NCBI GenBank assembly: GCA_947630325.1
Contig: CANRHB010000011.1
Location: 1 to 50,489 of the forward strand
Source of the DNA: an uncultured Clostridia bacterium
GTDB taxonomy: Bacteria; Bacillota; Clostridia; Christensenellales; Borkfalkiaceae
DNA: 50,489 bases
Direction of reading: 5' to 3'
Under the pieces are notes generated by a model. The model was not told where the DNA came from. It made no database searches and worked only from the letters and a program-made list of their open reading frames with translations. How positions within the stretch are numbered: the first letter of the stretch is position 1; each line of letters begins with the position of its first letter. This document shows positions 24,867 through 32,915 of this stretch, one piece after another. A program made the translations under genes and the position numbers.

Positions 24867-26684
24867 AAATACGATCTTCACCACTCGTTCTTTGCCGCTG
24901 AGGTCCTTTACCACCATCGCGTAATCGCACTTGGAGAAGATCTTCAAAATGTCGCGCGCCTGGTTCTCGCCGCATTCCAAAATGAGCATCCCGCCGCGCA
25001 CGATGTATCTGCCGATCTTGCTTGCGATACGGCGGTAAAATTCCAGCCCGTCCTCCCCGCCGTCGAGGGCGAGATGAGGCTCGAAATCGCGCACTTCCCG
25101 TTGAAGGGTGGGAATTTCGGACGTCTTGATATAGGGCGGGTTGGCCGTGATGAGGTTGAACTTTCCGCGCACGTTCTCAAATAAATCGCTCTTGAAAATG
25201 GTGACGTTCGCCTTGTTCATGCGCACGTTCTTGCGCGCCACTTCCAAAGCGTCGTCCGAAATATCCACCGCGGTGACCGAAACGTTCCTGTCCTTTGCGC
25301 ACTCGCACGCGACGGCGACCGCAATGGCCCCGCTCCCCGTGCACAGGTCGAGCATCTTGTCCCCCTCCGAGAGGGCGGCGATCGCCTGCTGTACCAAAAT
25401 TTCGGTTTCGGGGCGGGGAATGAGCACCCGCTCGTCCACCTCGATGGGGTAGCCGTAAAATTCGGTGTTGCCGAAGATGTACCAGAGGGGCTTGCCCGTT
25501 AGGCGCTCCTCATAGAGGGACAAAATTTGTCCGCATTCCTTTTGGGTGATGACCCGCTCCGTTTTGAGTTCGCTCCTCGGGATCCCCAAGGTAAGCGACA
25601 AGATCCACTCCGCGTCCGCCTCGTCGATGTCCTTCTCGGCGAAGTGCCGCTTCATCATGGTCTGCAATTTGGAGAGTTTCGTCTCGGTGACGAACGTCTT
25701 TTCGGGAGATTCGGGGTCCGCGTCCATTTCGAGTACCTTTTGGAACGCCAAAATGGCGCATTCGATCATTTCGTCGGTGGGTTCCTTGGTGGTAAGTTTC
25801 TGCAAGAGGTATCCAGGCGCCTTCAAGGGCAGAACGACGGGGTTCTGGACCTTTGCGAGCAGACGGAGCACCTCATAGGACACCGACGCCACAATGGGCA
25901 AAAACAGCAGTTTGATGAGAAAGACGAGCGTAAAATCGAGCGGAGCGACCCCCGTATGGATCCTGCTCCCCACCAGCCAGCCGACGAGAGAGAACAGAAT
26001 GATGGAGATGAACATCACGATGAAGAGGAAGGTGGTGCCGCACCTGTCGTGCAGGCGGGAACAGCCCTTCACGTTCTCCACGGTAAGGGGAAGCCCGTAT
26101 TCATAGCAGTTGATCGTCTTGTGCTCCGCGCCGTGATAGCAATATGTTTCCCTTAATGACTTGAAGAGAAGGGTGAACAGAATGTAGCAGACGAATATGG
26201 TAAGGCGGAACCCGCCCTCGATCAGATAGTACCATATCCCGTGGAGGGGAACGGCGTTCGGCGCCGCCTCCGAGATCATGTTGGTAAAGAGCTGGGGCAG
26301 GAACATAAAGAGCACGAGGGCGATGACGACGCCGAGAAAGGTGGCGACCGTGGTCACGATGTCGGACACGCTCACCTTCCACTTCTCCGCCACCCACTTG
26401 TTGAGTTTGGGGGGCGCTTCATCCTCGACGATGGCGACCTCCGAACTGCGCAGAAGGGCCTGCATCCCGCTCACGAGGGACAAAATGAAATTGACGATGC
26501 CGCGCAGGAAAACGACGCGCATCCATTTTTTCCGCTCCTCGGGAGGGGTGATGCGCTTGGCTTCCATTTGAAGCTGTCCGTTGTCGTCGCGCACAACGGT
26601 CGCCATGCCGCTTTTTCCGCGCATCATGACGCCCTGTATCACCGCTTGCCCGCCGATGTAAGTAAAATTCTGTTTCTTCTTCAT
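24864..26684 (-). CDS. DUF1385 membrane protein fused to PrmC release-factor methyltransferase
   Basis: One uninterrupted 606-residue frame. Residues 1-about 300 are a DUF1385 protein with the signature YHGAEHKTINCYE (183-195) and several membrane segments (about 58-75, 107-130, 160-175, 217-240, 250-268). Residues about 335-606 are a complete PrmC: N-terminal helical domain, SAM loop DLCTGSGAIA (446-455) and catalytic NPPY (515-518). PrmC methylates the GGQ glutamine of RF1/RF2. In most Firmicutes the two are separate neighbouring genes. The fusion would tether the methyltransferase to the membrane. It is flanked by rpmE and prfA, the usual setting. Confidence 0.93.
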   Translation of the reverse strand: MKKKQNFTYIGGQAVIQGVMMRGKSGMATVVRDDNGQLQMEAKRITPPEERKKWMRVVFLRGIVNFILSLVSGMQALLRSSEVAIVEDEAPPKLNKWVAEKWKVSVSDIVTTVATFLGVVIALVLFMFLPQLFTNMISEAAPNAVPLHGIWYYLIEGGFRLTIFVCYILFTLLFKSLRETYCYHGAEHKTINCYEYGLPLTVENVKGCSRLHDRCGTTFLFIVMFISIILFSLVGWLVGSRIHTGVAPLDFTLVFLIKLLFLPIVASVSYEVLRLLAKVQNPVVLPLKAPGYLLQKLTTKEPTDEMIECAILAFQKVLEMDADPESPEKTFVTETKLSKLQTMMKRHFAEKDIDEADAEWILSLTLGIPRSELKTERVITQKECGQILSLYEERLTGKPLWYIFGNTEFYGYPIEVDERVLIPRPETEILVQQAIAALSEGDKMLDLCTGSGAIAVAVACECAKDRNVSVTAVDISDDALEVARKNVRMNKANVTIFKSDLFENVRGKFNLITANPPYIKTSEIPTLQREVRDFEPHLALDGGEDGLEFYRRIASKIGRYIVRGGMLILECGENQARDILKIFSKCDYAMVVKDLSGKERVVKIVF

Positions 26685-26752
26685 TTTCGTCCGCCGATTT
26701 CAAAGCCGAAAATAGCAAAACAGCCCCGCATTCGTGAGGCTGGTATGCATCG

Positions 26753-26956
26753 TCAGATACCGTATCTTTTCTTGAACTTGTCAACCCGTCCGCCGGTATC
26801 CACGAGCTTCTGTCTGCCCGTAAAGAACGGATGGCACTTGCTGCAAATATCCACTTTGAGGACTTCCACGTCCTTGGTGGTGCCCGTCTTGAACGTTTCG
26901 CCGCAAGCGCAGACAACCGTCACCTCATGATACTTGGGATGAATGCCGTCTTTCAT
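26753..26956 (-). CDS. rpmE: Large-subunit ribosomal protein L31, zinc-binding type
   Basis: A 67-residue protein starting [19 protein letters not shown], with the cysteine pairs CACGETF and [10 protein letters not shown] forming the zinc site of the C+ type, used when zinc is plentiful. GAGGTG precedes the ATG; the upstream in-frame ATG at 27046 is inside the promoter and is rejected. It is first in the operon with the DUF1385-PrmC fusion; the weak CAGCC/GGCTG stem followed by T-rich sequence between them could attenuate read-through. Confidence 0.96.
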   Translation of the reverse strand: MKDGIHPKYHEVTVVCACGETFKTGTTKDVEVLKVDICSKCHPFFTGRQKLVDTGGRVDKFKKRYGI

Positions 26957-27017
26957 AATGACACACCTCACAAAAAAAATCTTAGGCGCATGATTTCCAA
27001 ACATGTACGCAAACCAT

Positions 27018-27046
27018 ATTATAACCTTTTTTTTCGCGCCCGTCAA
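27018..27046 (-). promoter_or_regulatory. Sigma-A promoter of the rpmE operon
   Basis: On the minus strand TTGACG (27041-27046), a 17-bp spacer and TATAAT (27018-27023). Confidence 0.85.
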
Positions 27047-27130
27047 CTGTTTTTTCTTTCCAAACGCAAAAACTTGCCGCCGAAAAAATTTTCATTCTGA
27101 TCGCAAAGGGAGGGTATTTTCGAAAATCGC

Positions 27131-27159
27131 TTGCAAAACGGCGGCAGTTGCGGTATAAT
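27131..27159 (+). promoter_or_regulatory. Sigma-A promoter of the dehydrogenase-like/cardiolipin synthase operon
   Basis: TTGCAA (27131-27136), a 17-bp spacer and TATAAT (27154-27159). The leader of about 33 nt carries AAGGAG. Confidence 0.82.
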
Positions 27160-27198
27160 ATGATGGAATATGGCGGAAACCAAGAAAAGGAGCCAACC

Positions 27199-28203
27199 AT
27201 GAACGTTTGGAAACTGACTGCGGCGGGCAATCTCGTAAAGGAACAGGAGGAACCCGTTTTCGAGGCGGGAAAGCGGCGCGTCCGCGTGACAAAGGTATTT
27301 GTAAACCATGAGGACGCCGTACTCAGCCGCGGCAAGAGAAAGATCAAATATCCCCTCGTGCTCGGGCGGTTCGCAACGGGCGTCATCAGCGACGAAGGGA
27401 GCGCGCTCTTCCCCAAAGGGACCCGCGTTCTTTTGCATTCCTATCTCCCCGCCCTCGACACGGGGACCGAAAAACGCTCCTTCACCGAGGACGATTTCCG
27501 CATTTTGGGCAGAACAGACGACGGTTTTCTGCGCGATTTCGTGTATGCGCGCGAGGAGGACCTCACCCTCCTTCCCGACTCCGTCAACGACGACAAGGCC
27601 CTCCTTCTCTATCATCTCGCCCTCGCGCAGGCGACGGTGGATACCCTCGACGTAAAGCGGGGGGAACACATCGCCGTCATCGGCGGGGACATTTTGGGGC
27701 TGTTCGTCTCGCGGCTCCTCATCTACCGTCAGGCCGCGCCCATTCTCATCGACTCCCGCAGAGACAGGCTGGACTTTGCGCGGGCAAGGGGGGTCTACTA
27801 CACCTCCCCCACCGACTCGACGCTCATGGGGCTCGTCGGCACCGTGACGGGCGGGCGGCTTGCGGACGGCGTGGTGTTCGTTGCCGATTCGGGCGAGACG
27901 GACGTCTCCCTTGCCGTCTCCGTCTGCGCGCAGGAAAAGCACCTCGCTTTCTGCGGCTCGGGGGAGGACGATCTTCCCCTCGATCTTGCAAGCGTCCTCA
28001 AAAAACGGCTCACCGTGCACGGCGTTTCGGACGGGACGCAAAACCTCGAAATGGCGATCAACCTCATCGCCAACAAGAGCATCGACCTCTCCGCCTTCCG
28101 CTTCCTCAACTTCAGGAGCGACAGGACGGCGGACCTCTTCAACGAACTTGCCGACCACCCCGTCCGCCCCGTGGACGAGATCTGCGTGATCAATATGCTG
28201 TAA
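27199..28203 (+). CDS. Medium-chain dehydrogenase-like protein lacking zinc ligands
   Basis: A 334-residue protein with the MDR layout: an N-terminal GroES-like half and a Rossmann half (HIAVIGGDILGLFVSRLL, about 155-172). Zinc-dependent members have a Cys and a GHE motif in the first half; here the equivalent stretch reads VNHEDAVLSRG and LVLGRFATGVI, so both ligand positions are changed. It may bind NAD(P) without zinc catalysis or act as a degenerate regulator. AAGGAG fixes the start at 27199. It begins a tight four-gene operon with cls, a HAD phosphatase and a YfcE-like enzyme. Confidence 0.8.
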   Translation: MNVWKLTAAGNLVKEQEEPVFEAGKRRVRVTKVFVNHEDAVLSRGKRKIKYPLVLGRFATGVISDEGSALFPKGTRVLLHSYLPALDTGTEKRSFTEDDFRILGRTDDGFLRDFVYAREEDLTLLPDSVNDDKALLLYHLALAQATVDTLDVKRGEHIAVIGGDILGLFVSRLLIYRQAAPILIDSRRDRLDFARARGVYYTSPTDSTLMGLVGTVTGGRLADGVVFVADSGETDVSLAVSVCAQEKHLAFCGSGEDDLPLDLASVLKKRLTVHGVSDGTQNLEMAINLIANKSIDLSAFRFLNFRSDRTADLFNELADHPVRPVDEICVINML

Positions 28204-28225
28204 CTTCCGTCTGCGCCCTACATAT

Positions 28226-29611
28226 ATGCTGCGCAGACATTTTTTCGGACGGTTGCTCCCCTGCGGGCTCGTCCTCCTTCTCCTCTTTGCGGCGGGGATC
28301 TTTCTCGCCGTGCGCCTGCCCGTTGCGCTCGCCCCGATCGCGGCGGGAGAACGGTTGCTTTCCCTTTGCGCGGCGCTCTTCATCCTTGCCCGCGCACCCG
28401 CCGAAAGCAAGACGTATCGGCTTTTCCTGCTTCTCATTCCCTGGCTGGGCGCGATTTTGTGCTTTTTTCTGCGCTCCCCGCCCCCGCTTCCGCCCCGCCC
28501 CTGCGCACCGTTCAAAGACGGCTTGATGGACGCCTGCGCCTCCCTTTCGGCGGCGGGAGGGCTCTTTCCCGCTCCCTTTTCGGGCGCGGAATACCTCGCC
28601 ACGGGCGGCGAGATGTTCGGGCGGCTCATCGACGATTTGAAGAGCGCGAAAGAAGAAATTTTACTCTGCTACTATATCCTCGCCCGCGGGCGGTTTTTTG
28701 ATACCGTATTGCAAATTCTCGAGGAAAAAGCGAAAAACGGGGTAAAAATCAAGCTCGTTTACGACGACTTCGGCTGTGCGGGGCTCCCCAAAAATTTCGC
28801 AAAAATTCTGCGCGCCCGAGGCATTCCCGCGGCGGTATCCGCCCCTTTGCGGCCCTTTTCGCCCTTCCGCTTCAACCTCCGCGACCATAGAAAACTCGCC
28901 GTCATCGACCGAAAGATCGCCTACACGGGCGGCGTGAACCTTGCCGACGAGTACATCGGCGAGAAGATCCGCTTCGGGCATTGGAAGGACACGGCGGTGC
29001 GGCTTACGGGCGAAGGATGCGCGGAATTTGCCCGTCTCTTCGGCGAAGAAATCCGCCAAAACGTGATACGTATTGATAATTCGCTCCCCTGCGTGCCCTT
29101 TGCGGACGGCTTGGGAGGAGGGCGCACGGGCGAGGCGGTCCTCTTGAAACTCTTCTCTTCGGCGGAGCGCACCCTCGAAATTTGCACCCCCTACCTCGTC
29201 CCGAGCGGGCGGCTGATGTTTGCGCTTTCCACTGCGGCGCGGGCGGGCGTGAAGGTGCGGCTCATGCTCCCCCACATCCCCGATAAAAAGAGCGTCTTTC
29301 TCCTCTCCCGCCACTATGCGCGCGAACTTTGCGCCGCGGGCGTGAAAGTAAAGGAGTACACGGCAGGGTTTCTGCACGCAAAGAGCGTGACCGCCGACCG
29401 AAAATACGCCTATATCGGCTCCTATAACCTCGACCGCAGAAGTCTCTTTACGCAAGCGGAGTGCGGAGTGCTTTTGAGGAGCGTCCCCTTCGCTTCCGAC
29501 GCGGTGCGGGACTTCGACGAAATGTGGAAAGCGGGAACTCCCCTAAGGGAGGAGAAACCGCACGAGAAGCTGTTGCGCATTCTGCTTCTACCGTTTGCGC
29601 CGTGGATATGA
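28226..29611 (+). CDS. cls: Cardiolipin synthase-type phospholipase D protein
   Basis: A 461-residue membrane enzyme condensing two phosphatidylglycerols into cardiolipin. Three hydrophobic segments (about 9-29, 43-55, 66-82) precede two HKD motifs: His221-Lys223-Asp228 in RDHRKLAVID and His384-Lys386-Asp391 in LHAKSVTAD. It follows the dehydrogenase-like gene by 22 bp and ends in an ATGA overlap with the HAD gene, so it is co-transcribed. Other PLD-family phosphatidyl transfers are possible. Confidence 0.92.
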   Translation: MLRRHFFGRLLPCGLVLLLLFAAGIFLAVRLPVALAPIAAGERLLSLCAALFILARAPAESKTYRLFLLLIPWLGAILCFFLRSPPPLPPRPCAPFKDGLMDACASLSAAGGLFPAPFSGAEYLATGGEMFGRLIDDLKSAKEEILLCYYILARGRFFDTVLQILEEKAKNGVKIKLVYDDFGCAGLPKNFAKILRARGIPAAVSAPLRPFSPFRFNLRDHRKLAVIDRKIAYTGGVNLADEYIGEKIRFGHWKDTAVRLTGEGCAEFARLFGEEIRQNVIRIDNSLPCVPFADGLGGGRTGEAVLLKLFSSAERTLEICTPYLVPSGRLMFALSTAARAGVKVRLMLPHIPDKKSVFLLSRHYARELCAAGVKVKEYTAGFLHAKSVTADRKYAYIGSYNLDRRSLFTQAECGVLLRSVPFASDAVRDFDEMWKAGTPLREEKPHEKLLRILLLPFAPWI

Positions 29612-30408
29612 CCATGATAAAATTGATTGCGACCGACCTCGACGGCACCCTGCTCGACGACGAGAAGAGGATGCCCGAGGAGGTGTTCGGCCTCATCGAA
29701 AAACTACATGAAAAGGGGATCCTCTTCGCCCCCGCAAGCGGACGGCAGTACGCCAACCTCAAGGCGCTTTTTTCGCCCGTGTGGGACAAACTGCTCTTCA
29801 TCTGCGAGAACGGCGCGCTCATCAAGTACCGCGGCAAGACCCTTCGCCTCGACCCCGTGCCCGACGGCTGTATCGCGGACGCTCTCCGAGCGATCCGCGA
29901 CATCCCCCGCGTCTATCCCCTCCTCTGCGGAGAGAATTGCGCCTACATAGAGAGCGACGACGAGCCCTTCTGTTCCTATGCCCGCTTCGCCTACACCAAC
30001 TGTAAGCGGGTGGAAACGCTCGAACAGGTCATCGGCAGAGAAAAAATCTGCAAGATCGCGGTGTACGACGAACTGCCCGCCTCCGAGCACTGTTTAAGAC
30101 TCCTGCCCTCCCGCCTGCCCGCCCTGCGCACGGCGATCTCCGGCTTCGATTGGGTGGACGTCTCCGCGCCCACCTCGGACAAGGGGAGAGCCATCGACTT
30201 CATCCGCAGCTATTTCGGCTTCAAGCGGGAGGAGTGCGCCGCCTTCGGCGACCACATGAACGACTATGAAATGCTCCTTTCGTGCGGCTTCCCCTATGTG
30301 ACGGAGAACGCCTATCCCCCCTTAAAGACGTACATCCCCAACATCGTTCCCTCCAACAACGAGAAGGGGGTCCTGCAAAAGATCAGAGAACTTACGGAGG
30401 TATCATGA
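29608..30408 (+). CDS. Cof-type HAD-IIB phosphatase
   Basis: A 266-residue HAD-superfamily hydrolase with motif I DLDGTLLDD near the N-terminus, the SGRQYANL motif II region and motif IV FGDHMNDYEML near residue 213. Cof-type enzymes dephosphorylate sugar phosphates or cofactors; the substrate is unknown. The start at 29608 overlaps the cls stop (ATGA); an ATG two codons later (29614) is equally usable and gives the more typical MIKLIATDLDG start. The stop overlaps the next gene by four bases. Confidence 0.93.
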   Translation: MTMIKLIATDLDGTLLDDEKRMPEEVFGLIEKLHEKGILFAPASGRQYANLKALFSPVWDKLLFICENGALIKYRGKTLRLDPVPDGCIADALRAIRDIPRVYPLLCGENCAYIESDDEPFCSYARFAYTNCKRVETLEQVIGREKICKIAVYDELPASEHCLRLLPSRLPALRTAISGFDWVDVSAPTSDKGRAIDFIRSYFGFKREECAAFGDHMNDYEMLLSCGFPYVTENAYPPLKTYIPNIVPSNNEKGVLQKIRELTEVS

Positions 30409-30941
30409 AATTTCTCATCGCTTCGGACATTCACGGCTCGGCCTACTACTGCCGTCTTTTGAAGGCGCGTGCGGAGGAGGAGGCCCCCGATAAGATCATC
30501 TTGCTCGGCGATCTTTTATATCACGGGGCGCGCAACCCCCTGCCGCCCGAGTACTCCACCCTCGGCTGTGCCGAAATTTTGAACGGCATGAAGGAAAATC
30601 TCCTGTGCGTAAAGGGCAACTGCGACAGCGACGTGGATACCCTCGTCCTCGACTTCCCCATCGGCGCGGATTACTGCATCCTTCCCCTCGAAAACGGGCG
30701 GACGGCGATCTTCACCCACGGGCACAACACGCCCGCCCACCTCAAAAAGGGAGACGTGCTCTTTAACGGACATTTTCATGTGCCCGCCTTTGAGGAGCGG
30801 GAGAACTGCACCTATGTGAACTGCGGGTCGGTGTCCATTCCGAAGGAGAATTCCCCCCATTCCTATATGATCTTGGAGGGACTTTCCCTCAGTTGGAAGG
30901 AAGTGGAGAGCGGGAAGCTCTTTATGAAGGCCGAACTCTAA
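30405..30941 (+). CDS. YfcE-type phosphodiesterase
   Basis: A 178-residue metallophosphoesterase with the motif series SDIHGS, GDLLYHG, GNCDSD, THGHN and GHFHVP that builds a two-metal site. YfcE/MJ0936-like enzymes cleave phosphodiesters such as cyclic nucleotides or glycerophosphodiesters in vitro. The ATGA overlap with the HAD gene and its place in a cardiolipin synthase operon allow a role in phospholipid head-group turnover, which is only an inference. Confidence 0.93.
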   Translation: MKFLIASDIHGSAYYCRLLKARAEEEAPDKIILLGDLLYHGARNPLPPEYSTLGCAEILNGMKENLLCVKGNCDSDVDTLVLDFPIGADYCILPLENGRTAIFTHGHNTPAHLKKGDVLFNGHFHVPAFEERENCTYVNCGSVSIPKENSPHSYMILEGLSLSWKEVESGKLFMKAEL

Positions 30942-30969
30942 AAAAAGCGCGAAAATTTTCGCCAACCTC

Positions 30970-30998
30970 TTGACATTTTCTCAAAAAGCGTGTAGAAT
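30970..30998 (+). promoter_or_regulatory. Sigma-A promoter of the first small membrane protein
   Basis: TTGACA (30970-30975), a 17-bp spacer and TAGAAT (30993-30998). The second paralog has the same hexamers and spacing. Confidence 0.85.
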
Positions 30999-31027
30999 GA
31001 TACTATCAAAAATAAGGAGAAATTGTT

Positions 31028-31258
31028 ATGGCTACATGGTTTAACAAACAAAGCAGACTTGTACAGATCATCTTGCTTTTGATCCCCTTCGTCAATTGGG
31101 TCGTCGAGATCCTCGTTCGTTGGTCGGCGTTCCTCAAGACGAAGAGCATTGTCACGTTGATCGTTGCGATCCTTTGCACCTTCTTCGGTCTTGCGTTTGG
31201 TTGGATCGACCTCATTTGGTGCCTTCTTTTCAAGCACCTCATCTTTGCGAACGCGTAA
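31028..31258 (+). CDS. Small two-helix membrane protein, paralog 1
   Basis: A 76-residue protein with a polar start (MATWFNKQSRLVQ), two transmembrane helices (about 13-30 and 43-68) and a conserved loop VRWSAFLK between them. It is clearly paralogous to the protein at 32224-32463 (shared LVQIILL, IPFV, LVRWSAFLK). AAGGAG precedes the ATG. It has its own promoter and terminator, so it is a one-gene unit. Size and topology recall Pmp3/YqaE-like stress proteins or holins but the sequence matches neither clearly; the function is unknown. Confidence 0.82.
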   Translation: MATWFNKQSRLVQIILLLIPFVNWVVEILVRWSAFLKTKSIVTLIVAILCTFFGLAFGWIDLIWCLLFKHLIFANA

Positions 31259-31271
31259 ACAAAGAAACCCT

Positions 31272-31300
31272 AAGCCCGCTCAACCCGAGCGGGCTTTTTT
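31272..31300 (+). terminator. Rho-independent terminator after paralog 1
   Basis: AAGCCCGCTC/GAGCGGGCTT arms (31272-31281 and 31287-31296) with a five-base loop and a following T-tract. Confidence 0.92.
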
Positions 31301-31309
31301 GTTGCATGT

Positions 31310-32120
31310 CGCCTAAGGTGACAAGAAAGGCTCCTCCTCAGGAGGAGCTGTCACGAAGTGACTGAGGTGGTGAATATCCAGAACAAAGGACACCACCCCC
31401 CCTACCCCCCTCAAGGGGTGGGCAAGTACTCCCTTGCTGTCCCTTTTAGGTGGAGCATTGCATTCTGCCAACAGTTGATAACTGTTGGCGCAATGCGACA
31501 GGAGTGAGCGCATCAGAGGCGCGAACGGTGACCGAATGCGGGGCTCTACCCGCATGAGACAGTACCCGCGAAGCGGGGGAAAGGGTTTTGACATGCTCTC
31601 GGAAAACCCCTCAGTCGCGCGGGGCGCGACAGCTCCCCTAAAAGGGGCGCCGAGAAAAATAAGGTACCCCCTCCCCTACCCCTCCCCCGCTGACGCGGGG
31701 GAGGGCGAGGACACCACTCCCACCTTACTCCTCCTTAGGGGTGGGCAAGTACTCCCTTGCTGTCCCTTTTAGGTGGAGCATTGCATTCTGCCAACAGTTG
31801 ATAACTGTTGGCGCAATGCGACAGGAGTGAGCGCATCAGAGGCGCGAACGGTGACCGAATGCGGGGCTCTACCCGCATGAGACAGTACCCGCGAAGCGGG
31901 GGAAAGGGTTTTTACATGCTCTCTAAAAACCCCTCAGTCGCGCGAGGCGCGACAGCTCCCCTAAAAGGGGCGCCGAGAAAAATAAGGTGCCCCCTCCCCT
32001 ACCCCTCCCCCGCTGACGTGGGGGAGGGCGAGGACACCACCCCCACCTTACTCCTCCTTAGGGGTGGGCAAGTGGAACCCCCTCCGTGGGAGAGGGATCA
32101 AGGGGGTGGGTAAAAACGCT
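31310..32120. repeat. Repeat block with a 323-bp tandem duplication
   Basis: No gene is seen. After an AGGAGGAGCTGTCAC unit (about 31328-31372), a composite unit is present twice in direct tandem with a 323-bp period (about 31417-31739 and 31740-32062) and only a few differences. Each unit contains the nested 112-bp multi-hairpin insertion (31450-31561 and 31773-31884), a GGGAAAGGGTTT unit, a CTCAGTCGCGC/GGGGCGCC unit and a CCCCTCCC stretch. Confidence 0.88.
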
Positions 32121-32160
32121 CTTTTTTTCGACAAAAAGTACAAAAAATTTTATGATTCGG

Positions 32161-32189
32161 TTGACATTCGGCAAAAAAGTGTATAGAAT
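32161..32189 (+). promoter_or_regulatory. Sigma-A promoter of the second small membrane protein
   Basis: TTGACA (32161-32166), a 17-bp spacer and TAGAAT (32184-32189). Confidence 0.85.
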
Positions 32190-32223
32190 AATAGCGAAAG
32201 AAAAAAGAAGGAGATGATTTATT

Positions 32224-32463
32224 ATGAATTTCGACACATGGTTCCATAACCAAAACAAACTCGTGCAGATCATTCTGCTGATCATTCCGTTCGTCGGGTG
32301 GATCTTGGACCTCCTCGTCCGCTGGTCCGCGTTCCTCAAAAACCAGACGCCCGTAAACCTTGTGATGGCGCTCGTCATTACGATCTTCGGCGGGTTCTGG
32401 ATCCTCACCATTCTCGACGCAGTTTGGATCGCCCTCAACAACAAACTCTTCCTCGAACAATAA
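32224..32463 (+). CDS. Small two-helix membrane protein, paralog 2
   Basis: A 79-residue protein parallel to that at 31028-31258: WFHNQNKLVQIILLIIPFV at the start, LVRWSAFLKN in the loop, then a second helix (about 46-70). GAAGGAG is upstream. The promoter hexamers and spacing are those of paralog 1, so gene and promoter were duplicated together. A bidirectional terminator separates it from rpsR. The function is unknown. Confidence 0.82.
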   Translation: MNFDTWFHNQNKLVQIILLIIPFVGWILDLLVRWSAFLKNQTPVNLVMALVITIFGGFWILTILDAVWIALNNKLFLEQ

Positions 32464-32469
32464 CATCAC

Positions 32470-32506
32470 AAAAAAAACGCTCCCGACACGGGAGCGTTTT
32501 TTTTTG
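32470..32506. terminator. Bidirectional terminator between paralog 2 and rpsR
   Basis: AACGCTCCCG/CGGGAGCGTT arms (32476-32485 and 32489-32498), with an A-tract on the left and a T-tract on the right, so it serves both converging units. Confidence 0.93.
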
Positions 32507-32512
32507 TGAAAT

Positions 32513-32875
32513 TTAGTCAGCTTTGAAGGGGAGAAGGGCGGCGATGCGGGCGCGCTTGATGGCGATGGCAAGCTCTCTCTGGTGCTTGGCGCAGGTGCCC
32601 GTCATTCTGCGAGGCAGAATTTTTCCGCCTTCGGCGACGTACTTGCGGAGCTTTCCGACGTCCTTATAGTCGATCTTCGCCGTCTTTTCTTGGCAGAAGA
32701 GGCAGACCTTTTTGAAATTCTGCTTCTTAAAGCCCTTCTTTGCGGGGCGGTCGCCGCGTTCGCGTCTCTCCTCCTGCTCGGCGGGCGCTTCGCTCTCGGC
32801 GGGCGCGCTTGCGGGAGTTTCTTCCACAGCGGGAACGGCTTCTTCTACCGTTTCGACGTTTTCATTTTCTTCCAT
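32513..32875 (-). CDS. rpsR: Small-subunit ribosomal protein S18 with acidic N-terminal extension
   Basis: A 120-residue S18, against about 75-80 residues usually. The conserved body starts near residue 48 ([13 protein letters not shown]) and continues through [27 protein letters not shown]. The CLFC and CAKH pairs suggest a zinc-binding form. Residues 1-about 45 are Glu/Ala/Pro-rich and probably disordered. S18 pairs with S6, encoded two genes upstream. The start ATG follows AAGGAG after the ssb gene, which makes the extension real rather than a start error. Confidence 0.95.
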   Translation of the reverse strand: MEENENVETVEEAVPAVEETPASAPAESEAPAEQEERRERGDRPAKKGFKKQNFKKVCLFCQEKTAKIDYKDVGKLRKYVAEGGKILPRRMTGTCAKHQRELAIAIKRARIAALLPFKAD

Positions 32876-32915
32876 GATGAAATTCTCCTTGATAATTTAG
32901 AATGGTCCCGTTTTC

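Noticed and set aside
27043..28629. 528-residue open frame on the minus strand
   Set aside because: It runs antisense to the dehydrogenase-like and cls genes and through two promoters; GC-rich codon bias keeps the frame open.
31485..32113. Two near-identical frames of about 95-101 residues in the tandem repeat
   Set aside because: They are translations of repeat DNA including hairpins, lack ribosome binding sites and recur wherever the repeat occurs.
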